A stretch of DNA of 64,000 bases from Sulfuritalea sp. (GCA_023700805.1 JAMPYF010000015.1:1-64000); one strand, 5' to 3'; positions 53,072-61,352 are shown, counted from the first letter of the stretch. A program made the numbers and translations. The notes: a model not told the origin generated them from the letters alone.

Positions 53072-54396
53072 GCACGCTCCAGGTAGGAATCCTGTTCGGC
53101 ATCGCCACCTTCGTCGCGCTGTTCTCCGGCATGCCGATCGCATTCGCGGTGGGCGGCGTGGCGCTGGTCTTCATGCTGCTCTACATGCCGGGCGAAACCG
53201 TGGGGCTGGTGGCCGAGACGCTGTATTCGGAACTCGACAACTTCGTCCTGCTGACGATTCCGCTGTTCGTCCTGATGGGCGCCGCGATCGGCAAGTCGCG
53301 CGCCGGCGGCGACTTGTATTCCTCGCTCAACCGCTGGATGGGGCGCATTCCCGGCGGCCTCGGCGTGGCCAACGTGATGGCCTGTTCGGTGTTCGCCGCA
53401 ATGTGCGGATCGAGCCCGGCCACCTGCTCGGCGATCGGTTCCTCGGGCATCCCGGAGATGAGGAAGCGCGGCTACTCCTCCGGGCTGGCGGCCGGCATCA
53501 TCGCCGCCGGCGGCACCTTGGGCATCCTGATTCCGCCCTCGCTGACCCTGATCCTCTACGGCATCGTCACCGAGCAGTCGATCGGCAAGCTGTTCATGGC
53601 CGGGGTCGGCCCCGGCCTGCTGCTGACCGCGATGTTCGCCATCTGGGTGGTGATCCAGTTCCGCCGCGAGCAGGCCAGCGCACGGCTGCAGGGCGACAAC
53701 CATCACATCCTGCGCGAGGAGAGCTTCACCTGGCGCGAGAAGCTGGAGACCCTGCCGCGGCTGGCGCCCTTCATCGCCATCATCGTCATCATCATGGTTG
53801 CCTTGTATGGCGGCTGGGCGACGCCCTCCGAGGTGGCCGGCATCGGCGCCTTCTTCTCGCTGCTGATGGTGATGGTGATCTACGGCTGCTGGCGCTACAA
53901 GGACATGATGGCCATCCTCGGCGGCACGGTGCGCGAATCGACCATGGTCATGATGATCATCGCCATGAGCTTCCTCTACACCTATGTCATGAGCTACCTG
54001 CACATCACGCAGGAAGTCGCGGCATGGATGGTCGGCCTGCCGCTGGGCAAGTGGGGCTTCTTCATTGCCGCCAACATCCTGCTGGTGGTGCTCGGCTTCT
54101 TCCTGCCGCCGGTGGCGATCATCCTGATGGTGACGCCCATCATCCTGCCGGCGCTCAAGGCTCACGGCATCGACCTGGTCTGGTTCGGCGTGGTGATGAC
54201 CATCCTCATGGAAATGGGCCTGATCCATCCGCCGGTCGGACTCAATCTCTTCGTCATCAACTCGATCGCGCCCGACATCAAGCTGTCCGAGATCATCTGG
54301 GGCACGCTGCCCTTCATCGGCCTGATGGTGGTGGCCATCGCGCTGCTGGCCTTTTTCCCGGACATCGCCATGTGGTTGCCGAACAACGTCAAATGA
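53068..54396 (+). CDS. dctM: TRAP transporter large permease DctM
   Basis: 442 residues, about twelve membrane helices. Family marks: FSGMPIAFAVGGVALVFMLL at the start, FVLLTIPLFVLMGAAIGKS, AAMCGSSPATCSAIGSSGIPEM and the repeat-symmetric GLIHPPVGLNLFVINSIAPD near the end. It uses a sodium gradient to carry the acid delivered by DctP. The gene begins after the inverted-repeat element, with GAGGT about 8 bases before the ATG. matB follows by 13 bp. Confidence 0.94.
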   Translation: MSTLQVGILFGIATFVALFSGMPIAFAVGGVALVFMLLYMPGETVGLVAETLYSELDNFVLLTIPLFVLMGAAIGKSRAGGDLYSSLNRWMGRIPGGLGVANVMACSVFAAMCGSSPATCSAIGSSGIPEMRKRGYSSGLAAGIIAAGGTLGILIPPSLTLILYGIVTEQSIGKLFMAGVGPGLLLTAMFAIWVVIQFRREQASARLQGDNHHILREESFTWREKLETLPRLAPFIAIIVIIMVALYGGWATPSEVAGIGAFFSLLMVMVIYGCWRYKDMMAILGGTVRESTMVMMIIAMSFLYTYVMSYLHITQEVAAWMVGLPLGKWGFFIAANILLVVLGFFLPPVAIILMVTPIILPALKAHGIDLVWFGVVMTILMEMGLIHPPVGLNLFVINSIAPDIKLSEIIWGTLPFIGLMVVAIALLAFFPDIAMWLPNNVK

Positions 54397-54409
54397 AGCC
54401 GAACGACTC

Positions 54410-55930
54410 ATGAACCAGAACCTGTATTCGCTGCTCGCCGCCCATTTCCCCAAGGATTCGGCTGCACCCTGCATGATCCTGCCCGATGGCCGGGTGTGGA
54501 CTTACGGCGACGTCGAGCGCGCCAGCGGGCGCGTGGCCAACCTGATCGCGGCGCTGGGTTTGAAGCCCGGCGACCGCGTCGCTGCCCAGGTGGAAAAGAC
54601 GCCCGAGGCGCTGGTGCTCTACCTCGCCGCGATTCGCGCCGGCATGGTGTTTCTGCCGCTGAACCCGGCCTATCAGCGCCACGAACTGGAGTACTTCCTC
54701 GGCGACGCGAAGCCTGGTCTCTTCGTCTGCCGGCCGCAAGCCCGCACGCTGGCCGCCGAGCTGGCGGCCAGGACCGGCGTCCCGCATGTCCTGGAACTCG
54801 ACGACGATGGCCGCGGCTCGCTGATCGAGGCCGCCGCCGCGCATGCCGACGCCTTCGCCACCGTGGCGCGCGGCTCCGCCGACCTCGCGGCCATCCTCTA
54901 CACCTCGGGCACCACGGGGCGTTCCAAGGGCGCCATGCTTTCCCACGGCAACCTCGCGCACAACGCCAGGACGCTGCATGCCTACTGGCATTTCCAGCCC
55001 GGCGACGTGCTGCTGCACATGCTGCCGACCTTCCACGTGCATGGCCTCTTCGTCGCCTGCCACACCACGCTGCTGAACGGTTCGGCGATGTTCTTCGAGC
55101 CGAGGTTCGACGCCGCGCGCGCCATGCGGCTGCTGCCCGAGGCGACCGTGTTCATGGGCGTGCCGACCTATTACGTGCGCCTGCTGCTCGATCCCGCCTT
55201 CGGCCGCGAGACCTGCCGCAACATCCGGCTCTTCGTTTCCGGCTCGGCGCCGCTGCTCAAGGAAACCTTCGACGCCTTCAAGGCGCGCACCGGCCACACC
55301 ATCCTCGAACGCTACGGCATGACCGAGGGCGGCATGTTCACCTCGAATCCCTATGAAGGCGAACGTCGCGGCGGCACCGTCGGCTTTCCGCTGCCGGGCA
55401 CCGAGCTGCGCATAGTTGGCGCTGGCGATACGGCGCTGAAGGCCGGCAGCATCGGCAGCATCCAGGTCCGCGGCGACAACGTCTTTCTCGGCTACTGGGG
55501 CATGCCGGAAAAGACCCGGGAGGAATTCACCGCCGACGGTTTCTTCAAGACCGGCGACATGGGCCGACAGGATGCCGACGGCTACGTGGTGATCAGCGGC
55601 CGCTCCAAGGACCTGGTGATCACCGGCGGCCTCAACGTGTATCCCAAGGAAATCGAGGAGCTGATCGACGCCATGCCCGGCGTGGCCGAGTCGGCCGTGA
55701 TCGGCCTGCCCCATCCCGATTTCGGCGAGGCCGTCAGCGCCGTCGTGGTGCGCCAGAACAACGCCGCCGGCGCCGCACTGACCGAGGCCTCGATCATCGC
55801 CGCGGTCAAGGGCGAGCTGGCGAATTTCAAGGTGCCGAAGTGGGTGTACCTGGTCGACCAGTTGCCGCGCAACGCGATGGGCAAGGTGCAGAAGAACGTC
55901 CTGCGCGAACAGTATTCGCGCAGGAGTTAG
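54410..55930 (+). CDS. matB: Malonyl-CoA synthetase MatB
   Basis: 506 residues, ANL superfamily. Adenylation motifs: LYTSGTTGRSKGAMLSH, ERYGMTEGGMFTSNPYEGER, DGFFKTGDMGRQDADGYVVISGRSKDLVITGGLNVYPKEIE and the C-terminal catalytic Lys in RNAMGKVQKNVL. The combination FHVHGLFVACHTTLLNGS and NPYEGER matches MatB, which makes malonyl-CoA from malonate, CoA and ATP. With the decarboxylase it completes malonate to acetyl-CoA. A repeat copy encodes RIVGAGDTAL in the hairpin before IGSIQVRG; Rhodopseudomonas MatB, from memory, has a loop of almost the same length there. Confidence 0.93.
   Translation: MNQNLYSLLAAHFPKDSAAPCMILPDGRVWTYGDVERASGRVANLIAALGLKPGDRVAAQVEKTPEALVLYLAAIRAGMVFLPLNPAYQRHELEYFLGDAKPGLFVCRPQARTLAAELAARTGVPHVLELDDDGRGSLIEAAAAHADAFATVARGSADLAAILYTSGTTGRSKGAMLSHGNLAHNARTLHAYWHFQPGDVLLHMLPTFHVHGLFVACHTTLLNGSAMFFEPRFDAARAMRLLPEATVFMGVPTYYVRLLLDPAFGRETCRNIRLFVSGSAPLLKETFDAFKARTGHTILERYGMTEGGMFTSNPYEGERRGGTVGFPLPGTELRIVGAGDTALKAGSIGSIQVRGDNVFLGYWGMPEKTREEFTADGFFKTGDMGRQDADGYVVISGRSKDLVITGGLNVYPKEIEELIDAMPGVAESAVIGLPHPDFGEAVSAVVVRQNNAAGAALTEASIIAAVKGELANFKVPKWVYLVDQLPRNAMGKVQKNVLREQYSRRS
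55411..55435 (+). repeat. Dispersed VGAGDT repeat, copy 12
   Basis: Reads CATAGTTGGCGCTGGCGATA then CGGCG. Sense orientation in matB, read IVGAGDTAL. Confidence 0.88.
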
Positions 55931-55976
55931 TTCGACCCGGTATCGGCGACGGCAGCGGTTCGGCTATGATCCGGCG

Positions 55977-56888
55977 ATGCTGAATTTCCTGCCGGCGCCG
56001 CTGATCGGTTTGCTCGCCTCGCTGTTGCTGGCGCTCAACGTGCTGTTCTGGGTGCCGGTGCTGCTGCTGTTTGCGCTCATCAGGCTGATCCTGCCCTTCA
56101 AGACCGTGCGGCTGTGGATCGACCCGGTGCTGGTCGCCATTGCCGAAACCTGGATTTCCGGCAACAGCGGCTGGATGGCGCTGACCCAGCGCACCGCCTG
56201 GGATGTCGAAGGCATAGACGGGCTCGACCCGCACAACTGGTACCTGGTCAACAGCAACCACCAGACCTGGGCCGACATCTTCGTCCTGCAGCACTTGTTC
56301 AACCGGCGCATCCCCCTGCTCAAGTTCTTCATCAAGCAGCAGCTGAAATGGGTGCCGATCATGGGCCTGGCCTGGTGGGCGCTGGATTTCCCCTTCATGC
56401 GCCGCCACAGCGAGGACTATCTGAAGAAGCATCCGGAGATGCGCGGCAAGGACCAGGCGGCGACGCGGCGCGCCTGCGAGAAGTTCGCCCTGATCCCGAC
56501 CAGCGTCATGAATTTTCTCGAAGGCACGCGCTTCACGCCGGCCAAGCACCAGCGCCAGCAATCGCCCTACCGCCACCTGCTGAAGCCCAAGGCCGGCGGC
56601 ATCGCGCTGGCCTTGAACGCCATGGGCGACAAGTTCCGCGCGATCCTCGACGTCACCATCGTCTACCCCGACGGCGCGCCGAACTTCTGGGATTTCCTGT
56701 GCGGCAGGCTCGGGCGGGTCATCGTGCGCGTGCAGACCTTGCCGGTGCCCGGGCACCTGATGAAGAGCGATTACGCCGCCGACGCGGCGACGCGCGAGGC
56801 CTTCGGCCTCTGGGTGCAGCAACTGTGGCAGGACAAGGACGCGCAGATCGCGCGCCTGCTGGACGCGGCAGGGCGCAGCGGGCGCTAG
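55977..56888 (+). CDS. PlsC-like lysophospholipid acyltransferase (YihG-like)
   Basis: 303 residues with membrane helices at both ends of the first 60 residues. The acyltransferase motif I is NSNHQTWADIF (HxxxxD) and motif III FLEGTRFTPAKHQRQQSPY; IKQQLKWVPIMGLAWWALDFPFMRR lies between. This is the YihG branch, which adds acyl chains to lysophosphatidic acid or other acceptors. It starts 46 bp after matB on the same strand and is followed 11 bp later by a DUF2721 gene. Confidence 0.9.
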   Translation: MLNFLPAPLIGLLASLLLALNVLFWVPVLLLFALIRLILPFKTVRLWIDPVLVAIAETWISGNSGWMALTQRTAWDVEGIDGLDPHNWYLVNSNHQTWADIFVLQHLFNRRIPLLKFFIKQQLKWVPIMGLAWWALDFPFMRRHSEDYLKKHPEMRGKDQAATRRACEKFALIPTSVMNFLEGTRFTPAKHQRQQSPYRHLLKPKAGGIALALNAMGDKFRAILDVTIVYPDGAPNFWDFLCGRLGRVIVRVQTLPVPGHLMKSDYAADAATREAFGLWVQQLWQDKDAQIARLLDAAGRSGR

Positions 56889-56899
56889 CGGAGGACGGC

Positions 56900-57334
56900 A
56901 TGGAATCCAATCTCACCGACATCAGCCGCGTGATCCAGCTGGCGGTCGCCCCGGTCTTCCTGCTGACCGCGATCGCGACCATGATCAATGCGCTGAACAC
57001 GCGCCTGGGCCGCATCGTCGATCGCCGCCGCGTGGTGCAGGAGCGCTTGCACACGCGGGCCGCCGACGCCGCCGTGGCGGCGCAGCTGGAAATCCGCACC
57101 CTGGTGCGGCGCAGCCGGCTGGTGTATTACGCGATATTCTGCGCCGTGCTCTCGGCGCTGCTGGTCTGCCTGGTGGTCGCCGGCGCCTTCCTCGGCGCAC
57201 TGCTCGGCGTCGACCTGGCGCGCAGCGTGGCAGCCTTGTTCATCGCCGCGATGCTGGCCATGATCGCCGGGCTCGGCCTGTTCCTGCGCGAGGTGTATCT
57301 GGCGGTGCGTACCGGCACGCACAACCAGCCTTGA
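56900..57334 (+). CDS. DUF2721 membrane protein
   Basis: 144 residues after a GGAGGA site. Three membrane helices: residues 12-32, 76-100 and 105-130. The family signature is DISRVIQLAVAPVFLLTAIATMINALNTRLGRIVDRRR, followed by a charged cytoplasmic segment and RRSRLVYYAIFCAVLSALLVCLVVA. Function unknown. Its position after the acyltransferase suggests a shared transcript; it has no visible catalytic residues. Confidence 0.85.
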   Translation: MESNLTDISRVIQLAVAPVFLLTAIATMINALNTRLGRIVDRRRVVQERLHTRAADAAVAAQLEIRTLVRRSRLVYYAIFCAVLSALLVCLVVAGAFLGALLGVDLARSVAALFIAAMLAMIAGLGLFLREVYLAVRTGTHNQP

Positions 57335-57391
57335 GTCGGCGGCCTGCCCATTCCGGCGCAGGCCTGCCGCGAATCTTCCGGAGACCCTGAC

Positions 57392-58093
57392 ATGATCGAC
57401 CTCTACTACTGGACCACGCCCAACGGCCACAAGGTCACCCTGTTCCTCGAAGAGGCCGGACTGCCCTACCGCATCGTGCCGATCAACATCGGCAAGGGCG
57501 AGCAGTTCGCCGCGGACTTCCTGAAGATCTCGCCCAACAACCGGATTCCGGCCATCGTCGACCACGCGCCGGCCGATGGCGGCGCGCCGCTTCCGGTGTT
57601 CGAGTCGGGCGCCATCCTGCTCTACCTGGCCGACAAGACCGGGCAGTTCATCGCGCCGGACCTGCGCCGACGCAACGAGACCCTGCAGTGGCTGTTCTGG
57701 CAGATGGGCGGCCTCGGCCCGATGGCGGGGCAGAACCATCATTTCACGCAGTACGCGCCGGAGCCGATTCCCTATGCGATCGAGCGCTACGTCAAGGAGA
57801 CGGCGCGGCTCTACGCGGTGCTGAACAAGCACCTGGCCGGCCGCGAGTTCATCGCCGGCGACTATTCGATCGCCGACATGGCCTGCTACCCGTGGATAGT
57901 GCCGCACGAACGGCAGGGCCAGAATCTCGACGATTTTCCCGAGCTCAAGCGCTGGTTCGCCGCGATCCGCGAGCGCCCGGCGACGCAGCGCGCCTATGCG
58001 CTGGCGAAAGAAATCAACCCGGCGCCGGTGGTGACCGCGGAAGCGAAACGCGTTCTGTTCGGACAGGACGCGAGCACCGTGCGTCCTGCCTGA
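57392..58093 (+). CDS. Glutathione S-transferase-like disulfide reductase (YfcG type)
   Basis: 233 residues. GST fold with DLYYWTTPNGHKVTLFLEEAGLPYRIVPINIGKGEQ at the start, the gamma-Glu binding cis-Pro in NNRIPAIVD and ESGAILLYLADKTG, then the helical domain QWLFWQMGGLGPMAGQNHHF, which marks the YfcG/YghU branch that reduces disulfides with glutathione and lacks the usual Tyr/Ser/Cys chemistry. Cytoplasmic. It converges on the anti-sigma gene with 11 bp between. Confidence 0.92.
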   Translation: MIDLYYWTTPNGHKVTLFLEEAGLPYRIVPINIGKGEQFAADFLKISPNNRIPAIVDHAPADGGAPLPVFESGAILLYLADKTGQFIAPDLRRRNETLQWLFWQMGGLGPMAGQNHHFTQYAPEPIPYAIERYVKETARLYAVLNKHLAGREFIAGDYSIADMACYPWIVPHERQGQNLDDFPELKRWFAAIRERPATQRAYALAKEINPAPVVTAEAKRVLFGQDASTVRPA

Positions 58094-58104
58094 GGGGGCC
58101 GGGC

Positions 58105-58806
58105 TCAGATCTTGAGATAGGTCCAGCCCTGTTGCACGCGCTCGGCGACATGCTCGATCGCGGTCCTGGCCACCGTGGTTTCGGGGACCAGCTCGACGTC
58201 CACGCCGACGCCTTGCAGGCGCGCGATGGTCTGCCCGCAGGCGACGAAGCCGACGCGCGCATGCTGCGCCTTGAGGCCCGCAATGCGGGCCGCATAGGGC
58301 GTGGTGTCCACCCGCAGCAGTTCGAGGCCGCGATGGTTGGCGATGATCTCGATGCGGGCGTCGCTGGCCTTGGCCAGATAGGCCTCTGCCAGGTCCAGCG
58401 CGGCGTCCATTTGCTCCGAGCGCGAACTGTCCAGATGGATCAGGATGCGGCCGGGTTCCGCCGCAAAGACGCGGCCGGCCCAGCTGGTCGCCGCGCCGGG
58501 TGCTTCAGCGGTGGCCGTCGCCTGGTGCCCCAGCCAGCCGGCCAAGACGCCGACCATCAGGGTGATGCTGGCGGCGAGTGCGCCGCACCAGAGCGGCAGG
58601 CGGCGATTCAGCCTGTGGCGCGCGGGCGGCACATTGCCGTAGGCATGGCGTACCAGTTCCTTGGCCGAGCGCAGCGCGCACAGCCGCTGGCCGAGATCGG
58701 CGTCGCTGGCGATCGCGGCGAGAATCTCGTCGCACTCCTGCACACCGAGCTGGTTGTCGACGAAGGCGTTCAGGCGTTCGTCGGAAAATTCCCTGGGCTG
58801 GTTCAT
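58105..58806 (-). CDS. Membrane anti-sigma factor with a periplasmic DsrE-like domain
   Basis: 233 residues in three parts. Residues 1-60 are a cytoplasmic anti-sigma segment (FSDERLNAFVDNQLGVQECDEILAAIASD) without the zinc HxxxCxxC motif. One membrane helix spans about 72-92. Residues 118-233 are periplasmic and resemble the two free DsrE-like proteins of this window: GRILIHLDSSRSEQMDAALDLAEAYL, VGFVACGQTIARL with Cys190, and the shared end QQGWTYLKI. The gene overlaps the sigma gene by 4 bp (ATGA). The Cys suggests a sulfur or redox input that frees the sigma factor. Confidence 0.85.
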   Translation of the reverse strand: MNQPREFSDERLNAFVDNQLGVQECDEILAAIASDADLGQRLCALRSAKELVRHAYGNVPPARHRLNRRLPLWCGALAASITLMVGVLAGWLGHQATATAEAPGAATSWAGRVFAAEPGRILIHLDSSRSEQMDAALDLAEAYLAKASDARIEIIANHRGLELLRVDTTPYAARIAGLKAQHARVGFVACGQTIARLQGVGVDVELVPETTVARTAIEHVAERVQQGWTYLKI

Positions 58807-59345
58807 TTCACGCTCCTCAGGTGTCTTTGGGCCACCGGCGGTTCCAGCAGGAGTTCCTTCAGCGAAGCGCGCGCGCGGCACAGGCGGCTCATTACGGTGC
58901 CGATCGGTATCGCCAGGATCTCGGCAACCTCGGCATAGGAGAAATCCTCCAGGTCGATCAGGGTGACCACCTGGCGCTGCCCCAGCGGCAGGGCCGCGAT
59001 CGCGGTGCGCACCCGGCTCACCGTTTCCTGGCGCTCGACATGGCTGTCCGGCCCCGGCAGATCCGACGGCAGTTCGGCGAGCAACTCGTCGTCGAAGTCC
59101 TCGCGCCGGCCGCGCAGATGGTCGATCCAGCAGCGGTTGAGAATAGCGAACAGCCAGCCCATGAGGCGCGCCGAGTCGCGCAGCTGATCGAGCCGGGAAA
59201 GCCCACGCGTCAAGGCTTCCTGCGCCAGATCGTCGGCCAGGCCCGCATCGTGGCACCAGGCGAAGGCCAGGCGATACAGCCGCAGGCGGCTATCCTTGAT
59301 CCGTTCCACCAGCTCGCGCTGTTCCCTCGACTGCAGCCACTTCAT
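58803..59345 (-). CDS. ECF RNA polymerase sigma factor
   Basis: 180 residues with region 2 (LYRLAFAWCHDAGLADDLAQEALTRGLSRLDQ and LMGWLFAILNRCWIDHLRGRR) and region 4 (ALPLGQRQVVTLIDLEDFSYAEVAEILAIPIGTVMSRLCRARASL), no regions 1 or 3, as in ECF factors. The start ATG follows AGGAGGT. Its promoter, GGGAATAAA-N14-CGTCTTAT, is repeated in the opposite direction before the dsrE-like gene, which implies that this factor directs transcription of both. It is released by the anti-sigma factor encoded by the next gene. I do not assign it to a named ECF group. Confidence 0.92.
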   Translation of the reverse strand: MKWLQSREQRELVERIKDSRLRLYRLAFAWCHDAGLADDLAQEALTRGLSRLDQLRDSARLMGWLFAILNRCWIDHLRGRREDFDDELLAELPSDLPGPDSHVERQETVSRVRTAIAALPLGQRQVVTLIDLEDFSYAEVAEILAIPIGTVMSRLCRARASLKELLLEPPVAQRHLRSVK

Positions 59346-59366
59346 GCGGTTCTACCTCCTGTCCCC

Positions 59367-59397
59367 ATAAGACGCAGCATACGGCAGATTTATTCCC
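59367..59397 (-). promoter_or_regulatory. ECF promoter of the sigma/anti-sigma operon
   Basis: On the minus strand GGGAATAAA (59389-59397) and CGTCTTAT (59367-59374) are separated by exactly 14 bases, about 20 bases before the sigma start codon. It matches the divergent promoter at 59418-59448 in both elements and spacing. Confidence 0.8.
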
Positions 59398-59417
59398 TCG
59401 CGCCGGCCGCCGCCGCA

Positions 59418-59448
59418 GGGAATAAACCACGCCCCAAACGCGTCTTAT
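59418..59448 (+). promoter_or_regulatory. ECF promoter of the exported dsrE-like gene
   Basis: GGGAATAAA (59418-59426), 14 bases, CGTCTTAT (59441-59448), 76 bases before the ATG. Same two elements and same spacing as the sigma-operon promoter facing the other way, with different spacer sequence, so the match is not a simple duplication. Confidence 0.82.
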
Positions 59449-59524
59449 AGCTGCGGCCACCGGGCTACCGGGGCAAGCAAAGTTCAAAAAACAGCTTCAT
59501 TCATCCATACAGAGAGGAGTCACC

Positions 59525-59950
59525 ATGATTCGCAGAACATTCGTGCAACTGGCGCTTGCCGCAACCATGGTCGCGGCCGCCATACCGGCAGCGATTGCGG
59601 AACCGTCCAAGCAGGGCATCGTGATCCAGGTCAGCGACGGCGATACCAAGACCTGGAACCAGGCGCTGAACGTCGTCAAGAACATCCAGGCGGAATACGG
59701 CAAGGACAAGGTCGATATCGAGCTGGTGGTCTTCGGCAACGGTTCCGGCCTGCTCAAGTTCGATTCGCCGCTGGCCAATCGCATCGACGACACGCTGGCC
59801 AGCGGCGCCAGCGTCTCCATGTGCGAGAACACCATGAAGGGACAGAAGCTGTCCAAGGCCGACATGCATCCGAAAGTTGGTTACGTGAAGGCCGGCATCA
59901 TCGAGATCGTCGAGAAGAGCAAGCAGGGCTGGACCGTGGTCCGGCCGTAG
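59525..59950 (+). CDS. Exported DsrE-like protein (paralogue 2), likely ECF target
   Basis: 141 residues after GAGAGGAGTCACC, with a signal peptide to about residue 25 (AIAEP). The domain (QGIVIQVSDGDTKTWNQALNVVKNIQAEYG, DIELVVFGNGSGLL, ASVSMCENTMKGQKL) is DsrE-like with Cys100, and it ends QGWTVVRP like the other two members. It is preceded by the ECF promoter at 59418 and a 76-bp leader. The combination of divergent sigma gene, matching promoter and homologous anti-sigma sensor domain makes it the likely effector of the pathway. Biochemical activity is unknown. Confidence 0.85.
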   Translation: MIRRTFVQLALAATMVAAAIPAAIAEPSKQGIVIQVSDGDTKTWNQALNVVKNIQAEYGKDKVDIELVVFGNGSGLLKFDSPLANRIDDTLASGASVSMCENTMKGQKLSKADMHPKVGYVKAGIIEIVEKSKQGWTVVRP

Positions 59951-59984
59951 TCCGGGCGTTGCGGCAACCCGGCTGGAGCGTGCT

Positions 59985-60788
59985 TCAGCCGGTCAGCAGG
60001 CCGTGCAGCATCTTGCTCGCCAGCAGCGCGAGGAAGCCGCCGAAGGCGCGCTTGAGCTGCTTGACCGGCAGCTTGTGCGCGAGTCGGGCGCCGACCGGGG
60101 CCATCAGGAAGCTGACGGCGACGACGCCGACGAAGGCCGGCAGATAGACATAGCCGAGCGAGAAATCCGGCAGGCCCGAGGTCTTGAAGCCGCTCAGGAT
60201 GTAGCCGACCGTGCCGGCCACGGCGATCGGGAAGCCCAGCGCCGCGGAGGTGCCGACGGCATGGTGGATCACCACGTTGCAGAACACCATGAAGGGTATC
60301 GTCAGGAAACCGCCGCCGGCAGCGACCAGGCTCGACACCACGCCGATCAAGGTGCCGGCGACGACCATGCCCGGGGTTCCCGGCAGCTGGCGGTGCGGCT
60401 TGGGCTTGAAGTCCAGCACCATCTGCAGCGCGGCGTAATACACGATGGCGGTGAACACCATGGCCAGCGGCCGGGTCGGTACCCAGGTGGCGAGGAAGGA
60501 GCCGGACAGGGTGCCGAGCACCAGTCCGGGCGCGAAAGTTTTCACGATGTCCCAGCGCACGGCGCCGTGCCGGTGGTGGGCGCGCATGCTGGCGATAGAG
60601 GTGAATACGATGGTCGCCATCGAAGTGCCGAGCGCCAGGTGCATGCTGTGCTCGACCGGAAAAGCCTGCGCCGTGAACAGCATGAACAGCAGCGGCACGA
60701 TGGTCAGGCCGCCGCCGACGCCGAACAGGCCGGCGACGAAGCCGGCGAAGACGCCGAGCAGCGGGTAGCTCAACCACCAGAGCGTCAC
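59985..60788 (-). CDS. TSUP family sulfite/organosulfonate permease (TauE/SafE-like)
   Basis: 267 residues from a GTG overlapping the EVE gene stop, eight or so membrane helices. TSUP marks occur at both halves: VFAGFVAGLFGVGGGLTIVPLLFML and LIGVVSSLVAAGGGFLTIPFMVF, with VGTSAALGFPIAVAGTVGYI. TSUP carriers export or import sulfite, sulfonates or sulfur acetates. Its place beside a DsrE-like sulfur protein is suggestive, though the genes are convergent and not co-transcribed. Confidence 0.92.
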   Translation of the reverse strand: MTLWWLSYPLLGVFAGFVAGLFGVGGGLTIVPLLFMLFTAQAFPVEHSMHLALGTSMATIVFTSIASMRAHHRHGAVRWDIVKTFAPGLVLGTLSGSFLATWVPTRPLAMVFTAIVYYAALQMVLDFKPKPHRQLPGTPGMVVAGTLIGVVSSLVAAGGGFLTIPFMVFCNVVIHHAVGTSAALGFPIAVAGTVGYILSGFKTSGLPDFSLGYVYLPAFVGVVAVSFLMAPVGARLAHKLPVKQLKRAFGGFLALLASKMLHGLLTG

Positions 60789-61261
60789 TTCGCTGCCTTC
60801 TTCATCAGCTTGCCGGTGATGAACTTCCATTCCGCCGGGTCGACCGGGGTGATCGACAGCCGGTTGCCGCGCTGCAGGGCGCGCAAGTGCGCGAGTTCCG
60901 GATGCGCGCGCAGTTCGTCGAGGCCGATCAGCCGCGTCTTCTTCACGACGCGCACGTCGACATTCACCCAGCGCGGATTCTCCGGCGTCGATTTCGGGTC
61001 GTAGTAGGGACTCTTGGGATCGAACTGGGTGCGGTCGGGATAGGCCAGCTGCGCGACTTCGGCCAGCCCGGCGATGCCCGGCTCGGGGCAGGACGAGTGG
61101 TAGAACAGCACGCCGTCGCCGACCTGCATCTGGTCGCGCATGAAATTGCGCGCCTGGTAGTTGCGCACGCCCCACCAATCGACGGTCTGTTGCGGCATCG
61201 CCAGCACGTGGTCTATGCCCACCACCGCGGGCTCGGTTTTCATCAGCCAGTAGCGCGTCAT
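60785..61261 (-). CDS. EVE domain protein
   Basis: 158 residues. Complete EVE fold: RYWLMKTEPAVVGIDHVLA, WWGVRNYQARNFMRDQMQVGDGVLFYHSSCPEPGIAGLAEVA, YYDPKSTPENPRWVNVDV and LSITPVDPAEWKFITG. EVE domains bind modified bases in DNA or RNA (related to YTH). Found as single genes in most betaproteobacteria, often near zapA as here. It overlaps the TSUP gene by 4 bp, so they are co-transcribed, likely from a promoter beyond the 6S RNA terminator. Confidence 0.93.
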   Translation of the reverse strand: MTRYWLMKTEPAVVGIDHVLAMPQQTVDWWGVRNYQARNFMRDQMQVGDGVLFYHSSCPEPGIAGLAEVAQLAYPDRTQFDPKSPYYDPKSTPENPRWVNVDVRVVKKTRLIGLDELRAHPELAHLRALQRGNRLSITPVDPAEWKFITGKLMKKAAK

Positions 61262-61317
61262 TCAGCCAGCCTCATGCATCGACAGCGTCCCGCCCGAGGG
61301 GGCGGAACACAACGAAA

Positions 61318-61343
61318 CAGGGCGCGAAAAGCTTCGCGCCCTG
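61318..61343 (-). terminator. Intrinsic terminator after 6S RNA
   Basis: An 11-bp perfect stem (CAGGGCGCGAA / TTCGCGCCCTG) with a 4-base loop. On the minus strand it is followed by TTTCGTTGTG and begins 9 bases past the 6S RNA 3' end. Confidence 0.75.
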
Positions 61344-61352
61344 CTGTTTGAT

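Noticed and set aside
59951..59984. Hairpin CCGGGCGTTGC/GCAACCCGG after the dsrE-like gene as a terminator
   Set aside because: The stem has a bulge and no T run follows in either direction.
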